Below, piece after piece: positions 16,964 through 25,794 of a stretch of DNA of 64,000 bases. Source of the stretch: an uncultured Planctomycetaceae bacterium (GTDB lineage: Bacteria > Planctomycetota > Planctomycetia > Planctomycetales > Planctomycetaceae); the NCBI GenBank assembly GCA_943787265.1, contig CALSLT010000004.1, forward strand, positions 372,001-436,000, written 5' to 3'. The first letter of the stretch is position 1. Each line of letters opens with the position of its first letter. The translations under genes and the position numbers were made by a program. The notes beneath the pieces are model-generated. The model was not told the origin of the DNA and did no database searches. It was given only the letters and a program-made list of their open reading frames with translations.

Positions 16964-19105
16964 ATGACGGATCAGCCTGAAGCAACCGCGGACCTCACTG
17001 GCAACCCTCTGCTCTGCGCGGAAGGGCTGCCGAAGTTCGACCAGATCAAACCCGAACACGTTGTGCCTGCGGTAAAAAATTTGCTGGCTGATGCCGAACA
17101 GGCGCTGTCGGCTCTCGAGGAATCGATCGAGCCAACCTGGGACGCGTGTTTCGCAAAGCTGGAAGAAATCGATCGACCGTTTGAATACGCATGGGGGCCG
17201 GTGTCGCACTTATTCGGTGTGAAGAATTCACCCGAACTCCGTGAAGCCTACGAGTCGGTCCTTGATGACGTGGTGCAACTCGGACTGCGAGCGTCGCAAA
17301 GTCGTCAGATCTACGAAGCGTGCGTCGCGATCCGAAACGGCAGCGACTGGGAAACGCTTTCTCCGACACGGCAACGAATCGTCGAGAAGAAGATTCAATC
17401 GGCGGAACTTTCAGGCATCGGCCTGGAAGGTGCGCAGCAGGAACGCTTCAACGAGATCGCTCAAGAGCTTTCTCAACTAAGCACCACGTTTTCGAACAAC
17501 GTCCTGGACGCAACTAAACTGTTCGAGCTGGTTCTTACCGAGCAGACCGACGTCGACGGCTTGCCCGAAAGCGCGCTCGCGATGGCCGCTCAGTCGTTTA
17601 ATCAGAAGCAGTCAGAGCGTGTCGCAGAAGCCGGCGACGATCCGGAATCTGTGGACGAGGCGACACCGGAGTCAGGCCCGTGGAGATTCACACTCGACGG
17701 CCCCAGCTTCTTACCGTTCATGCAGCACTGCCGCCGCAGCGACCTTCGCGAGCAACTTTACCGGGCGTTTCTCACTCGCGCGTCGGAAGGCGACTTCAAT
17801 AACGAGCAGAACATCAACCGCATCCTTGCCCTGCGACAGGAAAAGTCTGAGCTGCTTGGATTCAGTAACTTTGCCGAGATGAGCCTCGCCAAAAAGATGG
17901 CTCCGAGTGTCGCTGCCGTGGAAGAAATGTTCGAAACGCTGCGGTCAGCATCGTGGGATGCCGCCGCGGCAGATATTGAAGAAATCCGCGAGCTGGCCAA
18001 ATCAGAAGGTGTGACCGACGAACTCAAACACTGGGACGTCGCGTTCTGGGCAGAACGTCTGCGGGAAAAAAAGTTCGACTATACCGACGAAGAATTACGA
18101 CCGTACTTTCCGCTCGAGAAGGCTTTGGCCGGAATGTTCGATCTGGTCGAGCGAATCTTCGGTATCAAAGTCCAGCAGTCTGAAACTGCTCCGGTCTGGC
18201 ACGAAGACGTTCGCTACTTTGAAGTGCTCGACAGCGACGGTTCCAACATCGCCGCGTTTTATCTGGATCCGTACTCACGGCCGGAGAACAAACGCGGCGG
18301 AGCGTGGATGGATGATTGCCTCGGCCGAAAGTTGATCGGCAGCAACGTTCAGCTTCCGGTTGCTCACCTCGTTTGCAACAGCACGCCGCCGGTCGGCGAC
18401 AAACCGTCGCTGATGACGTTTCGGGAAGTCGAAACGTTGTTTCATGAATTCGGCCACGGTCTGCAGCACATGCTGACCACGATCGACGAAGCCGACGCGG
18501 CGGGTATCAGCGGCGTGGAGTGGGACGCGGTCGAACTGCCAAGTCAGTTCATGGAAAACTGGTGCTACCACAAGCCGACTGTCGCCAGCATTTCAGGTCA
18601 CTACGAAACCGGCGAACCGCTACCGGATGAGTTGTTCGAAAAACTGAAAGCATCCCGAACGTTCCGAGCCGGCTCGATGATGCTGCGGCAGTTGACGTTC
18701 GGAATGACCGACATGCTGCTTCATGGCGGCTTCGAACCACCGCAGGAAGGCGACACCTCAGGCGAGACAGTATTCGATGTTCAGCGAAAAGTCATCGAGA
18801 AAACATCCGTCCTGCCGATGCTGCAGGAAGACAGAATGCTTTGCGCGTTCTCACATATTTTTTCAGGCGGATACGCGGCCGGATACTACAGCTACAAGTG
18901 GGCGGAAGTTCTGAGTGCGGACGCCTTCAGCGCGTTTGAAGAAGCGGGACTCGATGACGAAGAGGCCGTCGCGAAAGTCGGCCGTCGATTCCGTGATACG
19001 GTGCTGGCCCTTGGCGGCAGCCGACACCCGATGGACATTTTCAGCGAATTCCGTGGTCGGGAACCGGATCCCGCTCCACTGCTTCGCCACAGCGGACTTG
19101 CGTAA
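16964..19105 (+). CDS. M3-family oligopeptidase (oligopeptidase A type)
   Basis: A zinc metallopeptidase that cleaves short peptides in the cytoplasm, part of general peptide turnover. The 713-residue length fits oligopeptidase A / dipeptidyl carboxypeptidase. The zinc-binding HExxH is in LFHEFGHGLQHML (about residue 493), and the third ligand is in the following GVEWDAVELPSQFMENW segment. FSGGYAAGYYSYKWAEVLSAD near residue 640 is the typical C-terminal substrate-binding loop. There is no signal peptide. The N-terminal half is the expected helical cap, with a short acidic insertion at about residues 215-235. A GGA at some distance upstream could serve as ribosome binding site. It appears monocistronic. 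Confidence 0.93.
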   Translation: MTDQPEATADLTGNPLLCAEGLPKFDQIKPEHVVPAVKNLLADAEQALSALEESIEPTWDACFAKLEEIDRPFEYAWGPVSHLFGVKNSPELREAYESVLDDVVQLGLRASQSRQIYEACVAIRNGSDWETLSPTRQRIVEKKIQSAELSGIGLEGAQQERFNEIAQELSQLSTTFSNNVLDATKLFELVLTEQTDVDGLPESALAMAAQSFNQKQSERVAEAGDDPESVDEATPESGPWRFTLDGPSFLPFMQHCRRSDLREQLYRAFLTRASEGDFNNEQNINRILALRQEKSELLGFSNFAEMSLAKKMAPSVAAVEEMFETLRSASWDAAAADIEEIRELAKSEGVTDELKHWDVAFWAERLREKKFDYTDEELRPYFPLEKALAGMFDLVERIFGIKVQQSETAPVWHEDVRYFEVLDSDGSNIAAFYLDPYSRPENKRGGAWMDDCLGRKLIGSNVQLPVAHLVCNSTPPVGDKPSLMTFREVETLFHEFGHGLQHMLTTIDEADAAGISGVEWDAVELPSQFMENWCYHKPTVASISGHYETGEPLPDELFEKLKASRTFRAGSMMLRQLTFGMTDMLLHGGFEPPQEGDTSGETVFDVQRKVIEKTSVLPMLQEDRMLCAFSHIFSGGYAAGYYSYKWAEVLSADAFSAFEEAGLDDEEAVAKVGRRFRDTVLALGGSRHPMDIFSEFRGREPDPAPLLRHSGLA

Positions 19106-19217
19106 CGCGTTCGGTCATTTATTGCCGCAACGTTTTGAAACCTCGGTCTCCCGCATCGGGTACACTGTTTCGCTTAAGCGAATCGCGATTGAATCGTGAC
19201 GTCAAGGTCAGTGGCCG

Positions 19218-20480
19218 GTGGGGAGCAAAGTCGTGGTGCAATCTGAAATGTTGCAGACAGTCCCACCTGCCAATCCATCAGATGATGACGAACCAGATGT
19301 CTCCTTCGAAGAGGCTCCCGCCGAACTGATTGCCGAACGCGACGGCGTCGACGTGACTTCATACCGACTGCCGCCTCGCCCGCCGATTTTGAAGCATCCA
19401 ATCAAAGCGTTCTTCTGGTTTGTAAGAGCGGGCTTCGGAATCGTCAGCCTGGTGCTTCTGCTGGCCGTTATCGCCGCAATTCCCGTCGTGAATTTTCTGG
19501 CGTTGGGATATCTGCTCGAAGTCGAAGGCCGAGTCGCTCGAACTGGCAAACTGCGCAACGCATTCCTGCTGCTGGACGTGGCGCCGCGGTTCGGAGCGAT
19601 TGCTCTGGGAATCTGGTTGTGGGTTATCCCGCTCCGACTGATCGCGACGATGCGCGGCGACGTTGCTTTTCTGGATCCAGGCGGAAACGCCGAGAAATTC
19701 CTGAACGCGTTTGCCCCGTTTTTCGCCACACTGGTTGCCGGACATCTTTGCCTGGCACTTGCTCGAGGCGGCAGTCTCAGTTGCTTCTTCCGGCCTATCA
19801 AGAATATCCGCTGGCTAATGAAGCGATGGCATTCGGGCGACTATATGGCTTATGCGACGGCCGGTGTGCAGGACATTCTTTTGCGATTGCGACTGCGGCA
19901 CCATTTCTGGCTGGGTGTTCGTGGCTTCACGGGCGCCATGATCTGGCTCGTGATTCCAACCGCCCTGTTTGCCAGCGCGAGGCCCGACAACGGCGGGACA
20001 ATTCTGTTGTCAATAATCGGAGGACTTGGTCTGGTTGTTGTCTTCAGTTGGCTGCCCTTCATGCAGGCTCGCTTTGCTATGACCGGCGAATGGCGAGACA
20101 TGTTTGACCGACACGCAATCAAGCAGTTGTATCGTCGCACGCCGCTCGCCTGGTTCATGGCAATCGCCACGGTTTATGTCATGGCGTTGCCGCTGTACCT
20201 ACCCAAGGTTTATCTGCTCCCGAGCGATGCCATGTGGCTGGTGACGATCGTCTTTATCGTGACGATCTATCCGGCGCGAGTCCTGACTGGCTGGGTGGTT
20301 TACCGGGCGACGCATTCAGAGGCTCAACCCTGGTTCGGCTGGCGCTGGTTAAGCCGAACTCTGACCGTCCCGCTACTCGCGCTGTACGTTTTCCTGCTCT
20401 TCTTCACGCCGCTGATCGGCGAACATGGCAAAGGCGTCCTCTTCGAACATCACGCCTTGCTGCTTCCCGTGCCGTTCTGA
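19218..20480 (+). CDS. Multi-pass membrane protein of unknown function
   Basis: A protein of up to 420 residues. About 60 polar, acidic N-terminal residues precede six to eight membrane helices (first FVRAGFGIVSLVLLLAVIAA, last LLALYVFLLFFTPLIG). It resembles conserved planctomycete membrane proteins without assigned function. The start is uncertain: GTG at 19218 gives the longest form, but GTG at 19233 or 19236 is better placed behind the GGGGA at 19220-19224. No transporter or enzyme motif is visible. The enolase-family gene follows by about 110 bp. Confidence 0.55.
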   Translation: MGSKVVVQSEMLQTVPPANPSDDDEPDVSFEEAPAELIAERDGVDVTSYRLPPRPPILKHPIKAFFWFVRAGFGIVSLVLLLAVIAAIPVVNFLALGYLLEVEGRVARTGKLRNAFLLLDVAPRFGAIALGIWLWVIPLRLIATMRGDVAFLDPGGNAEKFLNAFAPFFATLVAGHLCLALARGGSLSCFFRPIKNIRWLMKRWHSGDYMAYATAGVQDILLRLRLRHHFWLGVRGFTGAMIWLVIPTALFASARPDNGGTILLSIIGGLGLVVVFSWLPFMQARFAMTGEWRDMFDRHAIKQLYRRTPLAWFMAIATVYVMALPLYLPKVYLLPSDAMWLVTIVFIVTIYPARVLTGWVVYRATHSEAQPWFGWRWLSRTLTVPLLALYVFLLFFTPLIGEHGKGVLFEHHALLLPVPF

Positions 20481-20591
20481 TCGAACGAGTCTCTACCGGC
20501 TTCGCGCCGGCGTCCGAGCGTGACAGAATGCCGCGTCGACGAACTCGTTCGTCAAGCATTTGCCACCGCCGAAGCAGGACGCCACCGAGCC

Positions 20592-21695
20592 ATGAAGATT
20601 ACACGTATCGCTGCCTACCGAGTCGAACTTCCGCTGCATGAAGGCAGTTATAAATGGTCTGGCGGAAAGTCGGTCGACGTTTTTGACAGCACGATTGTTC
20701 GAGTCGAAACCGACGAAGGTGTGGTCGGCCACGGCGAAGTTTGTCCGCTCGGACCGTTCTACCTGCCAGCTTACGCAGCCGGAGTTCGAGCCGGCATTGC
20801 GGAACTGGCTCCGCATCTGATCGGCCAGGACGCCACGGAGCTCGGCAAGCTGAACCAGCTCATGGACGCAGCCATGAAGGGGCATCCGTACGTGAAGTCG
20901 GGAATCGATATCGCGTGCTGGGATATCCTCGGCCAGGTTTCCGGAGTCCCCGTATGCACATTGCTTGGCGGCCGCTGGGGCGACGACTTCGTCCTCTACC
21001 GAGCGATTTCGCAGACGCCTCCGGAAGAGATGGCCAAAAACGTCACAGCTTATCGAGAGGAAGGTTACCGCCGATTCCAACTGAAAGTTGGCGGCGACCC
21101 GAACGAGGACATCGCGAGAATTCACGCCGTCGCGGAAGTTCTCCAGCCCGGAGACAAACTGGTCGCTGATGCGAATACCGGATGGTTGATGCACGAAGCC
21201 GCTCGCGTTGTGCGAGGCGTCAAAGACGTCGACGTTTATATTGAACAACCATGCGTCAGCTACGAAGAATGCCTTTCGATCCGCGAGCGAACCGACCACC
21301 CATTCGTAATGGACGAAGTCATCGACGGAATGGACGCGTTGCTGAAGCTGCACTCCGACCGGGCGGCTGACGTCGTCAACATAAAGATCAGCAAGTTCGG
21401 AGGCCTGACCAAGGCAAGACAGGCTCGTGACCTTTGCGTTTCGCTCGGCATCGCCATGACGATCGAAGATAGCTGGGGAGGCGATGTCACGACCGCCGCG
21501 ATCGCCCACCTGGCTCACAGCACGCCGACCGAATTCCTGTTCACGTCAACCGACTTCAACAGCTACGTCACCGTCAGCAACGCCGAAGGTGCCCCGCAGC
21601 GAATCAACGGTCGAATGTCCGCCTCGAAAGAACCGGGGCTAGGCGTACAGCCTCGGTTTGACATTCTGGGTGAACCGCTCGTCGACGTTTCTTAA
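20592..21695 (+). CDS. Enolase-superfamily enzyme (mandelate racemase / muconate lactonizing subgroup)
   Basis: A 367-residue (alpha/beta)7-beta barrel enzyme using Mg2+ to abstract an alpha-proton from a carboxylate. The capping domain ([15 protein letters not shown]) begins at the ATG at 20592, chosen over an upstream alternative that adds 24 unrelated residues. Visible catalytic residues are K165 (FQLKVGG), metal ligands D193 (VADANTGW), E218 (IEQPC) and D241 (VMDEV), and K265 (NIKISKFGG). The first Lys of the usual KxK is Gln, as in enzymes acting on hydroxyproline derivatives (cis-3-hydroxyproline dehydratase or hydroxyproline-betaine 2-epimerase types). The substrate is therefore inferred to be a proline or hydroxyproline derivative, with low certainty. 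It converges with the MscS gene; the stop codons overlap. Confidence 0.85.
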   Translation: MKITRIAAYRVELPLHEGSYKWSGGKSVDVFDSTIVRVETDEGVVGHGEVCPLGPFYLPAYAAGVRAGIAELAPHLIGQDATELGKLNQLMDAAMKGHPYVKSGIDIACWDILGQVSGVPVCTLLGGRWGDDFVLYRAISQTPPEEMAKNVTAYREEGYRRFQLKVGGDPNEDIARIHAVAEVLQPGDKLVADANTGWLMHEAARVVRGVKDVDVYIEQPCVSYEECLSIRERTDHPFVMDEVIDGMDALLKLHSDRAADVVNIKISKFGGLTKARQARDLCVSLGIAMTIEDSWGGDVTTAAIAHLAHSTPTEFLFTSTDFNSYVTVSNAEGAPQRINGRMSASKEPGLGVQPRFDILGEPLVDVS

Positions 21696-22591
21696 CCCGC
21701 CGCCTGGTGGACATGGACGTCCTGCGTTGGGTATGGGATGTTAAAGCCTCGCTCGTCGAAGCCGAGTTTTACTCGCTCGTTCAGGTCCCACAGCACGGCC
21801 CAGTAGTCAGCCGAATTGACCCACGGACGAACGACGAAGTTGACGCTGCTGTCTCCAAGTTCGGACACAGCAACGACTGGGGCCGGGTCTTTCAAAATTC
21901 GTTCGTCAGTCTCGACAAGAATGGTGAGGAACGCTTTGACGGCTCGCAGGTCATCCCCGTATCCACACCCGACGACCATGTCGATTCGTCGGGTTGGCTT
22001 GGCCGAATAGTTAATGATGTTGCCACCGTAGATCGATCCGTTTGGCACGATGATCTGCTTGTTGTCGCCAGTTTTCATCAGCGTGCTGAAAATGCTGATC
22101 TCTTCGACTGTCCCGGAGACGCCGCCAGCTTCGACAAAGTCGCCAACGCGAAACGGCTTGAACAGGATGATCATCACTCCAGATGCAAAGTTTGAGAGTG
22201 AACTCTGAAGCGCAAGACCAACGGCCAGTCCGGCAGCACCCATGATCGCCGCCAGCGACGTTGTGTCGACGCCCAGACTTTCCAGGGCCATCAAGATCAC
22301 AAACGTGATCAGCACGTAGTGAGCAATGTTCGAAAGAAAGCTCGACAGCGTTGTGTCGACCTTCGCTCGGACCATCACTTTCTCAAGCAGACCGGTCAGA
22401 ATTCTGACGACGATCTTCCCGATCAGATAAATCGCAATCGCCGCGAGCACGTTTCCAGCGAAAGCTGCCAGCTTCTCTGGATCCGTGAATTCCTGAGCGA
22501 ATCCCTGGATGGACTGCAGCATGGTTTTCGGTTTTTCGTCGGCCGAGTCCGTTGCGCCAGCCGCTTGAGCAAGAATAAAGAGTCCGTTCAT
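21692..22591 (-). CDS. Small-conductance mechanosensitive ion channel (MscS family)
   Basis: A 299-residue channel of the inner membrane that opens on hypo-osmotic shock to release solutes. Three membrane helices occupy about 35-160. The pore helix [21 protein letters not shown] is the typical Gly/Ala-rich TM3 of MscS. The beta domain ([22 protein letters not shown]) and the C-terminal alpha/beta domain ([13 protein letters not shown] to [12 protein letters not shown]) follow. The N terminus before the first helix is short and contains a DEKPK motif. It is monocistronic and its 3' end overlaps the stop of the convergent enolase-family gene. Confidence 0.95.
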   Translation of the reverse strand: MNGLFILAQAAGATDSADEKPKTMLQSIQGFAQEFTDPEKLAAFAGNVLAAIAIYLIGKIVVRILTGLLEKVMVRAKVDTTLSSFLSNIAHYVLITFVILMALESLGVDTTSLAAIMGAAGLAVGLALQSSLSNFASGVMIILFKPFRVGDFVEAGGVSGTVEEISIFSTLMKTGDNKQIIVPNGSIYGGNIINYSAKPTRRIDMVVGCGYGDDLRAVKAFLTILVETDERILKDPAPVVAVSELGDSSVNFVVRPWVNSADYWAVLWDLNERVKLGFDERGFNIPYPTQDVHVHQAAG

Positions 22592-22802
22592 CGTTCACTC
22601 CTGATAGCAAAAGAACATCTACTTCACACCATGATGAATTTGAATGATTCTGGGGAGCAGAACGCGAGTCATCTGAAAGTGTCAATACGAATTCAAATTT
22701 GTGGCGGATCGCCGACTGATGGATGGTTTGAGACTCGGCTGCTATAACGATGAGTCTTCAAAACTCACTGGCTCATCCGCCAGCCACGCCAAAGGACATT
22801 CC

Positions 22803-23927
22803 ATGACCATCTCCAGATCAGCCGTTTTTCTGACTCTCACCATTTCGCTGGTTGCAGGCTGCAAGCCCTCGACGGCGCCAACGGGGACTTCTCCGAAAGA
22901 TGCCGACTCATCGGTGACGGTCGCCCCGCCAAAGCCAGCACCCGAACCGGACGATGCTGAATGTGTCGCCGGCCTGGAAGCAGTTGGTGCGAAGCTGAAG
23001 AAAGACGGCGACGGACTGGTCATCGAAGCGGACTTTCGAGGCCTGACCATCGACGACTCGGCTCTTGAACATCTCGCCGGCTTGCGTCGTGTGAGATCAG
23101 TCCTGCTGAACGAAACTGGCGTCACTGACGCGGGGATGGCGACTGTCGGAAAAGTTGCGACGCTGCAGAATGTCGACCTTCGCGGTTGCAGGATTTTTAA
23201 CGATGGACTTGAGCCATTGTCAGCGTTGTCAGCTCTGAAAGCGTTACGAATCTCCAAGACCGAGGTCGACGACGCCGGCATGATTCATGTCGCAAAGATG
23301 AGTAATCTCAAATCGCTCATGCTCGAAGGCCTCTTTTTCTTCAATGAAGATGGGATTGGAAAACTTGCCGGGCTCGACAACCTTGAAGAATTGTACCTTG
23401 CTGATACATCGTGTTCCGATGAGGCGATTGCCCTACTCGGTCAGTTTCCAAAACTGAAAAAATTGCGGCTGGCCCGATGCAACTACGAAAACGAAGCACT
23501 GGCTCACCTGGCCAACGTACCGAACCTCGAAGAACTGGACCTGAGCGAAAATAACAAGATCAACGACACTGGGATGCCGCACGTTGCCAGAGTCAAGAAA
23601 CTGAGGAAGCTCAATCTTTGGCGATCATACGTCGGTGACGCTGGAGTCGAGAGTTTGGCAGGCCTTACCGAAATGGAGTCGCTGAATCTGGACAACTCGC
23701 AGATCACCGATAACTGCCTGAAACATCTGAGCGGCATGAAGAACTTATCGTTCCTGCATCTCGGGTCGACTCAAGTTTCTGACATCGGATTGCCGGCTCT
23801 TGAAGGCCTGACATCTCTCAAAGATCTTAAGGTGACTCGAACTGCTGTTACTGAGGGAGGTGTCGCGGCTTTGAAAAAGAAACTGCCCGATACCGAAATT
23901 CAGCTTCAGTATATCTCGGGAGAATAG
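22803..23927 (+). CDS. Leucine-rich-repeat lipoprotein
   Basis: A 374-residue protein, starting at ATG 22803. The N terminus is a lipoprotein signal with lipobox LVAGC (Cys at about residue 20), followed by a Pro/Ser/Ala linker. From about residue 60 there are around ten LRR units with the pattern L-x-x-L-x-L-x-x-T-x-v-t-D-x-G (for example VTDAGMATVGKVATLQNV, ITDNCLKHLSGMKNL). Such cysteine-free LRRs form a curved protein-binding surface. The protein is likely anchored to a membrane facing the periplasm, as a binding or scaffold protein; ligand unknown. These LRR lipoproteins are common in planctomycetes. The gene converges with the OYE-type gene 13 bp downstream. Confidence 0.85.
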   Translation: MTISRSAVFLTLTISLVAGCKPSTAPTGTSPKDADSSVTVAPPKPAPEPDDAECVAGLEAVGAKLKKDGDGLVIEADFRGLTIDDSALEHLAGLRRVRSVLLNETGVTDAGMATVGKVATLQNVDLRGCRIFNDGLEPLSALSALKALRISKTEVDDAGMIHVAKMSNLKSLMLEGLFFFNEDGIGKLAGLDNLEELYLADTSCSDEAIALLGQFPKLKKLRLARCNYENEALAHLANVPNLEELDLSENNKINDTGMPHVARVKKLRKLNLWRSYVGDAGVESLAGLTEMESLNLDNSQITDNCLKHLSGMKNLSFLHLGSTQVSDIGLPALEGLTSLKDLKVTRTAVTEGGVAALKKKLPDTEIQLQYISGE

Positions 23928-23935
23928 CCCTACGG

Positions 23936-23954
23936 AACGGCTACGAGAGCCGTT
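23936..23954. terminator. Candidate bidirectional hairpin between convergent genes
   Basis: A perfect 7-bp stem, aacggct / agccgtt, with a 5-nt loop lies between the LRR gene and the convergent OYE-type gene and overlaps the stop codon of the latter. No T-run follows on either side, so intrinsic termination is uncertain. Confidence 0.3.
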
Positions 23955-25425
23955 GCCGGACCTGGTCTTTCATCTGTTTCAGCTCAGCAGCCTCGGGTGA
24001 CTTTTTGTAGGTTTCGTCGAGCGGGAAACAGCCCGAGATGATGCCGTTTCGCGGGGCCGTCGTGCAGTCGCTGAAGGTTCGGCAGATGGCTTTCGTGCGG
24101 ATCGGCTTTCCTTCGAGCACGTCCGCCGGCATGTCCCAATAGCTGAGGACCAATCGGCCGATGCCGACAAAGTCCGCGTAGCCATCTCGGATGGCAGCTT
24201 GAGCAACGTGCGGCAAGTACTCCTGGAAGTACGACCAGGCGGAGCCAACGACCGGAATGTCCGGGATCAACTCTTTGAGCTTTCGAACGGATTCGATTTG
24301 TCGGACGCAGCCGATGAGTGGATCCTCTGGGGGCTGATAACCGTCGGAAGGTGGATAGAAGGCCGGTCGCTGGATGTGCGGGTTGTAGTAAGGCGAGCCT
24401 GCCGACAGATTAAACATCGCGACGCCATACTCGTCGTGCAGCATTCGAACAAAGCGCAGAGGCTCCGTCAGATCCATTTCTAAAGGATTGTCCTTGCTGC
24501 ATCCAAAGCCAGGATAGTCAGTCACTGGATGCTCGTCGGGAATACCCGGTCCGAGCTTCCCAGGCGTCGCTCGTTCGGGATCGGGGTGGTACGGCGGCCG
24601 ATCGAAGACGGACAGACGTACGCCGATCATCAGTCCGGGACACTCGGCTTTGATGCCGTCCAGAATTTCTCGCATGAATCGCGTTCGTCCGGCGAAGTCT
24701 CCACCGTAAGGTCCGGGCCGAGTGAATGCCGACAGGAATTCATGCCCGAGGTAGCCATGACAATGCTTCACATCGACAAACTGGAACCCCGCATTCTGCG
24801 CGAGCTTCGCGGCGGAAATGTAAGAGTCGATCAATCGCTTAATCTCGTCGTCAGTTAAGACGACGGAATCGTCGTCTGCATCAATGCCGAACTTGGGATC
24901 AAGAACTGGGTGGTGATAAACGATCCGCGGTTCAAGAGTGTCTTTGCGGTTCGGCCTGCAGAAACGTCCCGAGTGGGTTAACTGCAATCCGACCAGTAAG
25001 TCATCCAGCGCCGACTCACCGAAGCGTTCAACGTGCGCACTGGTCAGAGTGTCGAGCAAGTCGCGCATCGCGTCGGCGTTTTCTGGCCGATTCAAAAGCT
25101 GATTCGGATTCGCTCGGCCATCCGCCTGGACCGCAAACGCTTCTCCGCCCCAGATCAACTTGCAGCCAGTGAGTCCAAAGTTTCTCCAGCGCCGGGTTGT
25201 GAGTTCGCTCGGCCGACCGTCGGAAGTCGCGTCCCAGCCTTCCATCGGATGAACGCACCAGCGATTGCCGACTGTGAAGTCTCCAACCTTGATCGGTTCG
25301 GCGAGCGGCGAGTTCTGCTCGGCCGAAAGCGGCTCGTCGTCCAGAGGCAGGTCGATTTGCTGATTCGACAGGTATTGCCGAAATTCGTCTACGGACTTCA
25401 GTGCCCCGATTCGCTGCCAGTTCAT
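23941..25425 (-). CDS. NADH:flavin oxidoreductase / Old Yellow Enzyme family
   Basis: A 494-residue TIM-barrel flavoprotein that would reduce activated C=C bonds using FMN and NAD(P)H. Motifs typical of the OYE family are VHPMEGWDA (flavin-binding N terminus), LTHSGRFCRP (about residue 150), and KHCHGYLGHEFLSAFTRPGP (substrate-binding His/Tyr region). GYADFVGIGRLVLSY near residue 425 forms the phosphate-binding loop. The protein is 100 residues longer than minimal OYEs, with an extended N terminus and C-terminal SDCTTAPRNG segment, but I see no additional iron-sulphur or FAD domain. There is no signal peptide. No adjacent partner suggests the substrate. Confidence 0.85.
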   Translation of the reverse strand: MNWQRIGALKSVDEFRQYLSNQQIDLPLDDEPLSAEQNSPLAEPIKVGDFTVGNRWCVHPMEGWDATSDGRPSELTTRRWRNFGLTGCKLIWGGEAFAVQADGRANPNQLLNRPENADAMRDLLDTLTSAHVERFGESALDDLLVGLQLTHSGRFCRPNRKDTLEPRIVYHHPVLDPKFGIDADDDSVVLTDDEIKRLIDSYISAAKLAQNAGFQFVDVKHCHGYLGHEFLSAFTRPGPYGGDFAGRTRFMREILDGIKAECPGLMIGVRLSVFDRPPYHPDPERATPGKLGPGIPDEHPVTDYPGFGCSKDNPLEMDLTEPLRFVRMLHDEYGVAMFNLSAGSPYYNPHIQRPAFYPPSDGYQPPEDPLIGCVRQIESVRKLKELIPDIPVVGSAWSYFQEYLPHVAQAAIRDGYADFVGIGRLVLSYWDMPADVLEGKPIRTKAICRTFSDCTTAPRNGIISGCFPLDETYKKSPEAAELKQMKDQVRQRLS

Positions 25426-25615
25426 CTCAGCGGTTCTCCTGCAGTGTTATGCCTCAACCGGCTCATTCCGGTACGGAAGGTGCGTCAACACCGTAAGCAT
25501 ACTGAGTCGCAGGCCGTTTGTTGCAGCGATGCCACAGCGGATTGCCGAATGGCAACAATGTTGCCAGAAATCAACTCAGCACATCATTCGTGTGTGCCAA
25601 AGGCGGGAGCTTACG

Positions 25616-25789
25616 ATGGCTAAACTATTGCTGAGTGTTCGGCAGTTTCTTGCCAGAGAATCCGGTCACGCGATGGTCGAATACCTGTTTATGCTGAGTC
25701 TGATCCTCGTCGCAGCGATCCTCGGAATTAAACTGGTCGGCACAACGGCTCTCGACCTGTTCGAAACGAGTCGGGACGCACTCCCGTAA
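25616..25789 (+). CDS. Flp-type (type IVb) pilin, small
   Basis: A 57-residue protein starting at ATG 25616. The N-terminal part is basic, and the SG/HAMVEYLF site matches the Flp/TadE-type prepilin cleavage site: after Gly, with Glu at position +5 and Tyr at +6. A single hydrophobic helix (FMLSLILVAAILGIKLVGTTA) follows, then a short polar tail. It would assemble into thin adhesive Flp pili. No tad, rcp or prepilin peptidase gene is in the window, so the assembly genes must be elsewhere. It is convergent with the lipid-modification operon, with only 5 bp between. Confidence 0.75.
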   Translation: MAKLLLSVRQFLARESGHAMVEYLFMLSLILVAAILGIKLVGTTALDLFETSRDALP

Positions 25790-25794
25790 CCTCA

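Noticed and set aside
20493..21518. 341-codon minus-strand ORF across the enolase-family gene
   Set aside because: It runs antisense to a clear enzyme gene, has no recognisable motif and owes its length to codon bias.
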